From: Polytrichum commune
Taxonomy: Eukaryota; Streptophyta; Polytrichopsida; Polytrichales; Polytrichaceae
Length of the DNA: 64,000 nt
Reading direction: 5' to 3'
Assembly: GCA_950295325.1 (NCBI GenBank)
Contig: OX485807.1
Coordinates: 8,707,001-8,771,000, forward strand
Positions within the stretch are counted from its first letter, which is position 1, and each line of letters opens with the position of its first letter. This document shows, piece after piece, positions 35,688-48,200 of the stretch. The position numbers and the translations under genes were made by a program. The notes beneath the pieces were generated by a model. It was not told the DNA's origin and made no database searches. It worked only from the letters and a program-made list of their open reading frames with translations.

Positions 35688-38600
35688 GCTTTCCTCTTGG
35701 TTGTACTATAGTATAGTCTCACAATAATGCACAATTGTCTTTTTAAAAAGAAAATAATCTAAGAATCTCATTTAATAAGGAACTCAAGAATAACAACCTC
35801 TAACATTCTCATAATTGCTCCTCACTATTACGATGGGTGGAACCTTCCTAAATAATGGTACCTATGTCCCAAACCCTCCAATAATGCACTACCTCCTATT
35901 TTTCCTTAACGTGAAGGTGTGTACCAAGTGAGGGTGCATCACCAAGTATCCTCAACAAAACCACTCACATCATCAAGCAACTGTTTCTCCATTATTAGCA
36001 CATCTGGATAGACTTTCCACCGCAGCGTCCACCTCATAATATTTGGGGTTTTACCTTACACAAAAGACACTTGATGGTTAAGCTTTACACCTCCTAAAAT
36101 ACATATGATATCTAGTGTCATATGGTATTTTATGTCACAATGGTGATGTTTCGGATGACACTTTTTATGAAGAAGTGAACAAATATTGTCTTGGATGATG
36201 AATGAGTTCATCTATTGGCCAAAACCCTACCTTCTCTTGTCAGCAACTTGTGATGAAGTATTGTCATGGATGATTGAATTTTGGGTGGAAAGTCACTTGG
36301 TAAGTGACAATACTTGCAACATTGTAAATCTATCATCCCAATTTTTTTACATGAATGACAAATTATTTTGGGTTAACATGTAGTGTTGGTAACACTACAC
36401 CGCGGTTTACAATTAGTATTGAGCAAGACAGTTAGAATTGTTGACACTACACTACATAGCATGTTTAGTGTACCTATTCAGAGAAGGTGGTACACTAGCA
36501 AGGTGATATCGGCGTCCGGTTTCCACTTCCGAATGGATCAAGGATTCCACTCGGGGTTCTCGTCAACTTATGGCAGGGGCACCGGTAATTCACATGTAGA
36601 TTTTGAGAGGTGGTGTCTCTGTGTCCTGTGGAGATGCCCGCATGTCCAGGTGACATCCTGGATATAGCAGGCCCTGCATCATCAGCACAAATCTGAAAGG
36701 ATGAGAGAAAAAGAATCCCACAGACTGCTTGTGCAGTGCTGAGCAGCAACAGGAGTTGCACATGATTCTTGTCTGCTCTTCTCTTCCCTCCAACGCTAAC
36801 TTAGGGTTGCAATCTTGTGATGGTGGGAGTCTGCTTTACTTCCTTACAGGGAGCTTCACTTAGGCACATCCCTTCCCGCCTCTCGTGCACAGCTGCTATG
36901 CATTTCTTTGATGGACCGGGATATGCATTGACAATGGCATCTTAAGGGCACGCCATCTTTGGCTCGCGTGGGGACAGAGTGCTTTCTAACAAGACTCCAC
37001 AAGAGCTTTATTCAGCTCGATCTTTGTTGCATCCATTATTGTGAGGATATTGGTATAGAGAATGGGGTGCTTGTTGGACTCGTTTTTCGTAGATGAAGGG
37101 GAACATATGGTGGGAGGAGCTCTTTAATCACTCCAGTCACTTATGGGTGGTTCAACTTTGGGATCTGGCAGGTTCGTTCAATCAGCATCAAGTTCTTGCG
37201 TGCTTCTATTTGCGCCTAACCCACCTACAATATTTATCCTTGCTTGGTTTTTATTTTATTTATTTATTGTTAAATTCGTGGCCAGGGCCCTTTTGATGGG
37301 TTTCTTGGGGACTTCCATATTCTGCAATCCCCTTGCATTAAAGGTGACATGATTTTGATGGAATAAACAGTTGGGTATACAGAAGATTCCTATTATCCTG
37401 GGTTCAGAAGATTTTATGTCTGTATCAAGGGTAATTAAAATTAGACCAACTCACAAGAAATGCGATGTGCACGCTTAACCCTAATTTTAAGGTTGAAGAA
37501 AGGTATTACAGCAGACGGATGCTTGCCCAATGGCGCCAAGGTTTGGATTATTGATGTAGAGGTTGAATGTCATCTGAAGTCCACACGAGATGTGGGAGTG
37601 CCTTGGTTTTTACAACAATATACAACACTTTAAGCTACCGGTAAACTCTTTTGGAATCGACTTGGACATTTAACGCATTTTGGAGAACTATCTGATGTGT
37701 ATTTGTGTATCATGTTCAACCAGCTCTGTGACGATGGAGACTCTAGAAGTACCTGCTGGACGATACATGATGAAAAGGATACAGATGGCAGGTGAAAATG
37801 TGCACATTGTTTTAAATACCATTGCTGATTTGACCCTTGGTATTTTGAACACGCATTTGATTAACTACCTCGTTCAGATGAATGTACGTAATGTGGACCT
37901 AATGTGATGACAGTATGACAGCTCTTAAACAAACACTCTTTGCGCTTCCTGTCCTTCTGAATTTTAATAGAATAAAAATTGAACTCTTCTCTAGGGAACC
38001 AAATGTGATTTATCAATAGCATCGGGATTTAAAGAACATTGACGTTCTCATTGTTTCAAGTGGCAGTCACTCACAAGTGGCCTAATGGTTTGATGCTAAC
38101 TCTGGCTGTGCTGTAGGAAAAGCAACAAGCATTTAGCTGGAGTGTCTGAACGGTTTAAGTTCAGGTAAGGGTCTTTGCAACATTTCTCAGATACCTAAGT
38201 TTTAGTTGTTGTCCTGAGTTCGTAAAAACAATGCTCGTTTCACTCCAACAAATACAACACTATCAAGAATGTGGTCGGCAGGGAACTTGTATTAGCATGG
38301 TCAAGGTGTTGTTCATGTTAGCTGTTACAGGCTAAAGTAATGGAAGCTGTGTTCTAGGTTATTTGTTGCAGCAGATCAGTCTTAATTGAAGCATTCTGTC
38401 CTGAGCAGAGTTTTAAGAAAATCCGTATTTGTTTCAGCCTGGTCTGCTGGCCCCTGTGAGTTACCATTTGATTGTGTGCTAGTTGACCTAAAAGGGGAGT
38501 TCACAAAACTGGTCCATTCTGAACTTGTCTTCTGTGTAGATAACAAATTTCTGTTTCGGCATGGCAATGCAGAGAATACAGGATGCGAAAAGGTTTAGCT

Positions 38601-39444
38601 CAATTGCTGTATGAGAATAAATGTGGAGCTTAAGAATATGAGATTTAAGTCCATCCCAAGGTGAAAATTGAGTTGACTTTGAAGTACGATCGCACTGCAT
38701 GTGAATGCTCTATTTACCGCTTTCTCCTAAAGCTTCTTTTCTCTGGGACCTGCTCAATTTCTCAAGATTAAGGTGTCCAATGGTACAGCATTGGATGGGA
38801 GTATATCTAAGTACAGCCATGGTGGTTCAGATTACCACCTAACTTAACAAGTATACCTGCGCAGTTTGCAAATTGGAATTCAGCAGCACAGATTTGCCAG
38901 CTTTCTGTTATCTTTGTTTCTCACTAGTACCTGCTCAATTGCTCAAAGTTAAGGTGCCCAATAAACAAGGGTTGTGGATATATCTGAAGTCGGCATTCCA
39001 ATTGTAGTAGCTGTGAGAATTGATGATGGGATAAAATAGAAGGTCGTCCGGAGGTCTGTGCTCCTTTTGAGGATATTGTGTTTCTTTGGAATAAAAAGCA
39101 AGGTCAATGTTAAGGTACGTGGTCTGCAATCTGCATGGTGTTTGTTGACAGTAACATTCCAGAGCAGTGAAGCTAGACTACAAACATGAGCAATTGGATG
39201 ACACATGTGTGGATGACACACGTGCGTCTCACTCATGCCTTGCCAAATGACATGAATTTATAAGTGACACTTAAAGGGCCTTCTCTCAGGGGAATTCATG
39301 TTGAATCGTGAATATTGGGACATGGGTCTTCTACACCAATCTTAATGGCATACTACATTAGTGTAGCTGAGAAGAATAGGAGCATAGCAACTTACATGGG
39401 AAATTCACAAGGGCTTATATAACGATGCCTGTAGCTTGATGCAG
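35688..39444. other. Region upstream of the CWH43-like gene; possible 5' exons not resolved
   Basis: The first supported CWH43-like exon needs an upstream exon carrying the start codon, which should lie here. I could not identify it. Candidate ORFs near 37.1 and 37.7 kb end at plausible donor sites (CTGGCAG/GT, GATGGCAG/GT), but their translations show no membrane or family signature. Confidence 0.4.
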
Positions 39445-42400
39445 GGGGAACTTGGCTCCTGGTGCAACACGGAGATGGGAGTGGGTTGCTGCTGTGCAAC
39501 CTGCAGTGCAACTATGGGGCGAGGCATATGTTGGTCTTGTTTACTGGACTGGTCTTGTCGAGTTTATGCGAAACATATATTGGTTTCAACTGGCAAAAGG
39601 TGGAATGTCTTTTGAAGTTGGATTTGTGGCCTACCTCTTCACCCCTGCACTAGTGATTGCCCATCCAATATTGAGAGCACGGTTGCAGGGGCACATATGG
39701 TCAAGACCACTATTGTTGCTCTGTGGATTGGTTGGTATTGGAGGTCAGTTCTTTTGGGGTCCTCTTATGCGGCTTGCATTTGCTGCGACATCTGTTGGGA
39801 TACTTGGAATCTATGTGATTGATGGATTGTGGGCAGCTTCTCGAGCTCGTAGGCGGCAGGTTGCCTTTGGGATGGTTGGTGGCATCATTCTTTTGCAGGT
39901 GGAGTTTCTGATACCTGGCAGAGTTTTACTGTTAGTAGTTCAAAGTATGATGTTTCACATTCAACACCCAAATCTAGAATCAAATTGAAAATTCAGCTGG
40001 TTGCTAGTTTTGTTGGATTAGTGGAACTCATCTACCACACAGAGCTTAGTTGACAGGGAGTTGGACTTGTGCTATTTCTGCTTAATTTGAATGTATTTTG
40101 CCGAACTTATTTTTGTTTAGGGAAAGGGGATTGTTTTTTACTTGTGTTGAAGCATTTGTTCAGGTGCTGCGATGGGTGAATTTTGGGGTGAACCCTCTGG
40201 TGGGACGATGGTGGGGTTTCTTTCTATTGGGCGTAATTCCTGGCATTGGCACATCACTGCTACTTCTCACTACGGATGTTGCACAGTGGGAGGCTGAAGC
40301 ATGGGATGACCAGCCTGCCGAAAGTCTTGAATCTGGTTCAGATGGTGACTTCACCGACGACTCCGAAGGTGTTTCTATGCTGTCTATGAACAGAGTACAA
40401 GAGGATAACCTGGAGAACTATGATATTGAAAGTAGTGAACAAGTTCTGAAAGAGATTCGAACTACTTGGATTCAAGACCATCAGCATGAAGCTCAAGAGA
40501 CTCCAAGAGCTTCGCCAAGAGCTTCGCCAAGAATGCCAAGAACACAGAGAGGAGGGTTGCGGGATATGGTACAGGACCCTGCAAGGGTAATAGGGGTTCC
40601 CAACAACACTAGTCCCCTTCGGCATGAAACCCACCATGTGATAGATGACAGGGACGTGCGGCAGTGGCGAGAAGGGGAAGAAGTACCCTGGGCGAATGAC
40701 GATGATGATACTGAGAGTGATCTAGAGAATGAGCACTTTGGACAGCCCAGGTGGAAATTTAGTGCAAGTGTTGCGCTGCGTACACTGCAGATGGGAGTGG
40801 GCTCTGGCTGCCTATGGTTCTTAACTCACTGGCTCTTCACCGCTCCCACAACAATGGCACGATGGTTGGGTACATCAGTGATTTGGGGAGGCCCACTGGC
40901 AATTTGTGTCTTAGGTTTAGGGATGATTATTGCTGCTGAGGCCTCGCGGTCCATGTGGCTGAAGAGGATCCATGGGCTGTTTGCGTGGTTCACTGCACTT
41001 GTCGGGGTTATGCTTATGATGTGGAGTACACCCTGGGCCGTCACGGGAGTGGTGTTGCTTGTGTTAATGTTGCCATCAATGTGGGTCATGATGGCCAGAA
41101 ACATTGTTGGAGTGTACCCAGGAGTTGGGTTAGCCTTGAGTTCTGCAGTTTACTTGAGTTTAGTGTTGTGGAGCACTGCGCTTGTTGCATATCAGTTCAT
41201 GCCGGGCTTTATGCCAGTGCGGGGAACAAGGGAACTTTTGCTTGGATGTGCTGTAGCTGGTATTGGACTTGGACTAGGTAGAGGTCCCGAGGTTACAAAT
41301 TCAGAGCGTCGTGCTTGTGGGGCCAGGTTATGGATTGCTCGACTCACTTGGGGAAGTGGTGTACCAGGACGGCAGGTATTTAGCTACCATATCTTTTGTT
41401 GATATTGTTGATGGAGTTTTTCTTTCAATCCTTTCTCGCTTTTATTGGAGGAAAGTTGTACCCCTGATATCTTCGTACTACTTCATCATAGACACCCACA
41501 ATATAATGTTCTTAGTTTTACCAAGGATCAAGCTATGATCATCTAAGTTCGTAGGGGTCGGTAATTTTACAGATTTGGCTGGACTTTTGCAGGCCCTAGG
41601 CTGCTTGATGTCTGTAGTTGGTATTCTTGTGGTGATTGGTGTAAGCATGCGCTCACACTCTGGACCATCATGGAGCAGTGTCAGTTCACAACTCCGATTG
41701 CTTAACTTCAATGTACAGCAAGGATTCAGCAGGACTGGCGTTGCCAATTTTGACTCAATATATGATATGCTTGATGCTGAGCGACCCCATGTTACCACGT
41801 TGGTTTCTTACTCCTTTTCTTCTCTTGTCTCATCAAAATCTAGCATTGAACCTTTCAGCAATTCCATTGTCTCAGTGACTAGCTTCAACTGTTGCTATTA
41901 GAGTTCACTTGTGTGCACTGACTTGAGGCTTTGGTGAAACATGTGGCAGGTTGCAAGAGACGGACACAATGCACATTGTCCATGGTAATCTAGACCTGGT
42001 AAATAGCTCTACTCTTTTCATTTTCAATTTTCTTATCTTAATCTACTTTTTAGGCAGTACCAACAGCTCTATCTTCCTCTCCTTGTGATGATTCTGAGTT
42101 GGACAAGAAAACCAACTACAGACATCAAGCAGCCTAGGGCCTAATGAACTACTTCAGCTGGCTAAAACTGGCGTAGCTCAAGATGAACTCCATCTGTGAT
42201 TCAACCACCCTGTTGTTTTTAAATTTGGGGGCTATACTGAAAGCAGAGCATATCCATGTAAAGATTACTGAAATTCCTTTTGTGTATAAGTCTGAACCCA
42301 AAGGAGTCTCACCATAGTTTCACACTCTAGTGATAATAGACACTTACCAATTAGCGTAGTCTGGTTGCTTGGAATTTGTGCTTCACCACACATTGTGAAC

Positions 42401-43062
42401 TTGATCTTGTCATAACTGACTCCTATTTGTTTGTTGTTTTCACTGATTGTTTGGAACCCTGCAAAAGTCTGTACTGTGGGGTAGTGCAATGCCGTACATT
42501 TTTTAATTGAATTCCTTTGTGGGGGTTGTCACAGATTGATTTCTGGGCAACAAAACTGAAGATGTACAGCTGGTATGCACCAGCTACTAAAGCTGATACA
42601 TGGGGTTGTGCAATGTTGTCAACCCAGCGACTATCAAGTGGTGAGGCATGGGTTCTCCCATCTCCGCAGGGTGAGAATGCATGCTTCCAACAAGTTGACC
42701 TTGATTGGCGGGGGAAAACCGTGCGTGTCATGAACACCCATTTTGGAGTCCTTGAGTCAGACATCAAACTGCAAGCAGCTGCTTTAGCAGTTCTGGTAAA
42801 TGTAACAAAGCCCCTGATCTTGGCGGGTGATTTTAACATGGCACCATTAACAGATGCGTATAACACCACAATGAGCTCTGGAGTTGTGGACAGTCATGTG
42901 AGACAACATGGACCTTGGAAGGGTCCCGGGGACAGAGACCCAGGTGCAGGTCTTGTATTTTCTTCACCCTCTGTGAACTGTACATCATGGAAGGAACCGC
43001 ACTACGACCAGTCCCTGACATCAGATGGAGATCCTATTGTAGCCACTTTCGACTTAGTTTAA
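39445..43062 (+). CDS. CWH43/PGAP2IP-like membrane protein with C-terminal endonuclease/exonuclease/phosphatase domain (spliced, 5' exon missing)
   Basis: Exons inferred from frame and splice sites are 39445-39898, 40164-41375, 41593-41798, 41950-41998 and 42535-43062. All introns are GT-AG and the phases agree. Together they give about 815 codons ending at TAA 43060-43062. The first two exons encode many hydrophobic helices (for example VGLVYWTGLVEF, LLLLCGLVGIGGQFFWGPL), then an acidic Ser/Asp-rich cytosolic-type loop (40290-40740), then more helices. The last three exons form the EEP fold: LLNFNVQQGF, LQETD split over the 49-bp exon, MNTHFG, AGDFNMAP and SDGDPIVATF in place of the usual SDHP. 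In fungi and animals this family places ceramide on, or remodels, GPI-anchor lipids in ER/Golgi membranes; the role here is inferred from that. The stretch just before the donor at 41376 (GRGPEVTNSERRACGARLW) is odd and could mark a mis-set boundary. No in-frame ATG precedes the first exon, so a further upstream exon is required. Confidence 0.85.
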
Positions 43063-44094
43063 GCCTGTGCTAAACAATTGCTAGAACTTGGTTAGGTTGC
43101 TGTATCATAAACTGGGATCAGGTTGAGGGGCTCAAACCATTCAATGCTCAAATCACAGTTATTGGGGGCGATTGATTACAGCTGGTTGTGCTTCCTGGTA
43201 CTCATGGGCAGGATCCCTTTCAATGGTAGTGGTGTACACAGTCAGGATGGATGAACTTTCAGTGGGTTTACATTTGTTGTTGGTTCCCTGTGGACCTACA
43301 TTTGCATACACTCTAGTGTGCATGCCATCAACAGATGGCAGAATCATAAGGTAGATGACAGGTTTAAGGTATCTTGAGTATACCTGAGAGCGACATAAGT
43401 CAGATGCATCTCTTTCAAAGAACTCTTTCTGAACTTTGTCAAACACATTGGCAATCAGGTTCTTTTTTTTAGTGTATGCCATCAATAGAAGGCCGATTTA
43501 TAAAGTTTTGGTATCTTCTCAAGAATGCATCTTCTCAAGAACTATTTCTGAGCTTTGTTGAACATTTTTGGTATCTTCGTATACCAAAGTGATATATGAA
43601 GATCACTGATGTTCTGCTGAGCTCAATCAATTGAATATCAACATCAAAGGAATGGAACCTTATCTAATCTTACTATACTCTAGTGGGTAGTATCTGAAGT
43701 CACTTGTGATCAACTTTATGTGTTGTATATATCGTTAGATTAGCCTTTTGAAGTGGATTCCAAAGTGGATCACATCTCAACTACTCACAAAATTTTAAAG
43801 TCATATGTGTTCAAAACTCATTGTGTTCAAATAAGGTCATCAGTTGGTGCTACCCTGGTCACCTTTTGAGCAAGGCTCTTCCTCAGTGTTCCAGTGTCGC
43901 GATTTGTCATTGTGTTTCTTAGTGCGTAAAAATTCATTTGGTTTTAAAATGACCAAACAAAAAAACTCCATGATTGTGAGGATATGGGACCATACATACA
44001 TGCTGCATTTTAATATGATATATATTTCCTTAATGTGCAAAACTGACAAGTACTTGAGTCTACTTAAGGTAGACAATCCTTATTTGATTACTGT
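43063..44094. other. 3' flank of the CWH43-like gene, no gene recognised
   Basis: A 108-codon minus-strand ORF at 43159-43485 has no recognisable motif and no supporting context. Two short similar blocks lie at about 43410-43445 and 43528-43560. Confidence 0.45.
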
Positions 44095-44475
44095 TCTTAT
44101 TGTGACACCTATATTTGAATGGTATGTGGTTTGGTGTGTCTCCAAGGACAGAGACCACAAAGACATATAGACATATGTTCAAAAGAGATTGGATTACATG
44201 CCCAATTTACAATATCCATTCTAGACTTAACAATCAACATTATTGGTGGGGGGTGGGGGGGGGGGGGGGCTTATATGACCAATAATGAACACAATAATCT
44301 CTACTTTGATAAATGAATAAGATATTTACATGAGCTTCAAAAATTATGAGGAAAGTGGTTCAATTTGAATTTGACTAACCATCTTATACTACTCACATAT
44401 TTCATTTCCAAGGAAAAGTAGGTTAGTAGGGAAAGTGTCCATTCAAAACCGATCTACCTCACATTGGAACCTCCA
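44095..44475 (+). repeat. Interspersed repeat copy (shared with 13.6, 21.4, 46.1 and 58.3 kb)
   Basis: The block contains CACCTATATTTGAATGGTATGTGG, a G-rich tract near 44247-44270, and CTCTACTTTGATAAATGAAT, followed by GAGGAAAGTGG and a TTAGTAGGGAAA-type end. The same order, diverged, is seen at about 21360-21670. Parts recur at 13560-13680, 46050-46200 and 58280-58430, all in the same orientation. No ends or class could be fixed. Confidence 0.55.
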
Positions 44476-44814
44476 CTCACTTGTCTCCAACATGGTGTGT
44501 AACATAATAGGTGTGCCGCATGTGCACATAGGTCATGGTATACCGTAGAGGATGCCCTATTTTATCTTTACTAGTGTTGGAGTGTAATTTCCATGACAAA
44601 TTCAAGAGGTCTCAACCAATGTAGATTTGACACGTGCTAAAATTGAGGGGAAAATAATTTTTTTTTGTCGGAATAGAAAGGCCTCTACAATACCTCCACT
44701 TGGTTTGCACGTTCCTAAAAATAGTATGATTGATACCATACAATATCCACAATACCCCAAAAATAAAGATCTATAATAAATAACAAACCAAATTGGGTAC
44801 ACCTACCTCAAGTT

Positions 44815-45225
44815 ATGCCATTGTGACATGTGCAATGTGTGCAATGTGCACAAAATCGTTGTCACCTACCGCACCTTGAACCATAGACTTGCCATTGAAA
44901 TTGAACAATGGACGACTATCCTTTTCTCTAGAGAAACTAGACTATGCCACTTTTGCTCCTACAATGTAATTGAAAATGGGGCACATTTCATATTGGAATG
45001 TCCCCTATATAACCCCATTAGAGATAAGTTTCCATTACTATTTGAGAACGTAGTTCCAAGGAGCCTCAAGTCTTTCTTTCAATTAGACCAATAAGTTAAC
45101 ATTAGCCTCTATCTCACACATGCCACAACACTCTGCCACTCTCGAAAATTAATTGGTTTGAAACCATCCTTATGTACTTTCAATCCCATTAGCCTTTTCA
45201 GCTTCATTTCATTTCAATGGCAAAA
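44815..45225 (+). pseudogene. LINE ORF2 3' fragment (zf-RVT zinc domain)
   Basis: The frame at 44828-45094 encodes RTLNHRLAIEIEQW, ETRLCHFCSYNVIENGAHFI and LECPLYNPIRDKFP. This is the CxxC...HxxxxC zf-RVT domain that ends plant non-LTR reverse transcriptases. After the stop, family-like text (SLYLTHATTLCHSR, LIGLKPSLCTFNPISLF) continues to about 45225. No RT core lies upstream, so this is a 5'-truncated insertion. It is on the opposite strand from the LINE ORF1 relic at 14.8-17.6 kb. Confidence 0.8.
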
Positions 45226-48200
45226 GTGTACCAAACAGCAACCAAACAAGCCATGTCTTCTCCAGGTCATACACAAATGCAGAACATAGCAAATTCACAG
45301 TATTCACTGATGAAAGAGAATTTCAACAACAACAACAACAAGAACGTGACAATTCCTGAAACTGTCACGTCTTCGTCAGTCTACATACCAAACATTCGAA
45401 CTTGCCCTGATGTCAGTACAAATTTAATAACTGGTTAATTCCAAGAAAGAACATTTCATATTGGCTAGTAATTAAAGTACCTCATATTCTGTTTCTTAGA
45501 TGGACTAAGAAACTCTGACTGCAAACTTGTGTGATCATGAGCAGCCCACTGTTTCGAAACTTTCATGGACCGTTACAGTTAATTTTTTAGTCACTTTAAT
45601 GAAATCTGGCAATCTCCATTTATCAGTGGGAGACCATTGCGGCAGATGGACAGCATCTAACTTAGAGTAGGTACTTACTTACATACTTGACTGCCAAGCC
45701 AGGCACTGACGCACACTTCAGAAACACGTTTTTGCTGAAGGCGTTCTTTGTCCGCCATTTCGTGGGCAGTGAATTTGGAGGTTCCAAAGCAAGAGGGTGT
45801 CAGGTCAAGTTAGTGAATCATGTGATTTAGCGTAACCGTGCGTTGCTTGGTTGCCGGTTGCTTCATTGTGTTTACAAGAGTGGGAGGTCTCAAGAAACGA
45901 TCCCAGACTTGTGCCATGCACAATTTAGTAGACGATTCTAAATTCATAAACTCATAGGTTTTGTAACCATATCTACATATAGTGGTGAGAGTCAAGACCT
46001 TACAATCTCTGAAATGTTGGGTGACATGTGAAATATACAGGTTTTATTCGGTTACTTTTCATGACCGGACTCCTATATTTGATTAGTATGTGGTTAGGTG
46101 AGGATCCAAAAACAAACACCATAAAGACACATGTTTAAAACAGATTAGACTACATCTTCAAATTTGACTAACCACAGCACACTCAATCGTACACATAATC
46201 AGAAGGACCTGTGTTTTCGGTTTAAGGAATTGACAAACATGTACTTGTGATAATCAGAACTAAACCAGGAATCGGAGAATTCAAGTTAAGAGAACATGAA
46301 CCGAATAACACCCACACACCTTATTGCAGCGTCTCACTCGTCATAATTGCAGGTCTACCAAGGGATGGGTGAATGTGTGCGATGGCTTCCTACATGAGAA
46401 ATCTAAGTTTTTATCATGAGTTTAGACAACCTTTGTATGTTCAAGTGGAAAAGTATTTGGGTCGAAATATGTATAATTCTCCAGCGGAGCTAGTCTTTAA
46501 CCCTCAGAAGTCCAGGTTGTCATACACCATGTCACTTCTCACATGGACACCCAACGACATTTTCAAGGCCTGAACTTGTTTTGTCGCACACGGATGTTGG
46601 GGCAAGTTTCGTGCTTGCAAACTTTGAAGATTTATTGTGTTCGATTGGGTAGGTGAATCTGATGACTGATGTTTCGTTGGAGAGACCTTAATTATATACA
46701 AATGCAACATTGTCTCTTCATTTATTTCATAGTTTGAGTTCGTAACAATGGAACAAGATTATCAACATGATTCACATGAAACTATAGAGCTCTGGAAACT
46801 CATTGTATCACTCCAACAATCGGACAACTTGAAAACATTACTCCATGGGCGAATTGAACTCACCAAATTCTATCCGTTCCTTAACATGCATGCAAGCTAT
46901 ATAGGGCCATCTTGTCAATAGCACTAAATCGGCAACAAACTTTGAGGGAGGGTTTTAGTCCAGTGGGACCAATAGTAGGCTTGCATACAGTGACAAAATG
47001 TCCAATGCTACTATTGATGATGAAGAGAAGAGGGGGAGTCTTTGATTCCTTGGTGTGCTTAGACGCCATACTAGTGCCTTTCTCTATAAGCTCGTGTTTG
47101 TTATTTGGACGGTGGTTTGTTATTGTGCCTACCTAAGTTTGGACTTTGTGTGATAGCTTTAATTGTCGTTGGGGGGTTGTTGCTTTCAAGGTCGTTTGTA
47201 TTGGTGGCCAAAGTTAGGGTTGCTTGCACTAAGATGCACAATACTAGCCTTGAGCAACGGGAATTAGATTCCATCATAATATTTTGTGATAAGAACTTTT
47301 TTTCGGAGGTCATACTTTAAAACAAGGCTTTAGACAAGAGACTTGTTCAAAGGCGCTCAAAGTTGTGTTTTTTGTGACTAAGGGACATGACATTTTTGTC
47401 CAAGTGATGAATTTTGAAGAGGTGGGTGGGGATGCAAAAGAAATATTTTGTTGCTCAGTTGTTTTTGTGGCAATATATGGCATATGTACCTATTTGTGAC
47501 AACAAATTTAAAATGAATCCAAATTTTCATAAGGGGATTCTTTTTCATTTTCTTTATCATCAAGAACTGGTGAATGCTTTTCACCGGTTTAATGCAACGG
47601 AATCACAAATTCCTTCATACAAAATTGTCCCGTTATCCAAATTTCACTACTCAAAAACTAGAAGCTATAAGCAAGCTTTTATGGTAGACAATCATGTAGT
47701 TTTTACAAGACTTGGACCTTATAATGTCCCACATTTGATATAAACTACTTTAAACATTCATATCTCATGAGAAATGCTCATCAATTACAGTTGCATTTTC
47801 AACTTGAAAATTTATAACTCATAAATAGTATTCTAAAATCCAAACTAACATATCTCCCTATATCATACATATATAGTCATTGTCAAATCTCAAAGTTTGA
47901 TATATCATATAAGAGAGATGATGCCAACCTCATGGTTGTGCAAATGAGGAACATCTCACCTTGGTCATAGCCACAAACTCATACATGAACCCAAATGGGT
48001 TCATAGAGCATGGCTATGGGACATGTGTTTGGTACATCATAAACCTATATGTGCTCATTATAACACCTAGAGAGTTTCAACCCAATGTTATGTAATCTTG
48101 ACTTACAGGATATTTATTCATTTTGAAACTGAAAATTTTGTACATGACATCCACCTAGTTAGTTCCTAACAAACTTTAGGGATTACATAATATTCTCAAG

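Noticed and set aside
36495-36793. Overlapping minus-strand ORFs near 36.6 kb
   Set aside because: Two frames are equally open in a GC-richer patch; no motif or splice support.
43159-43485. 108-codon minus-strand ORF downstream of the CWH43-like gene
   Set aside because: Coherent-looking but without any recognisable domain, promoter or conserved neighbour; left as unsupported.
47414-47743. 109-codon ORF in the 47.4-kb repeat
   Set aside because: Its related copy at 49.8 kb does not keep the frame open, so coding is unlikely.
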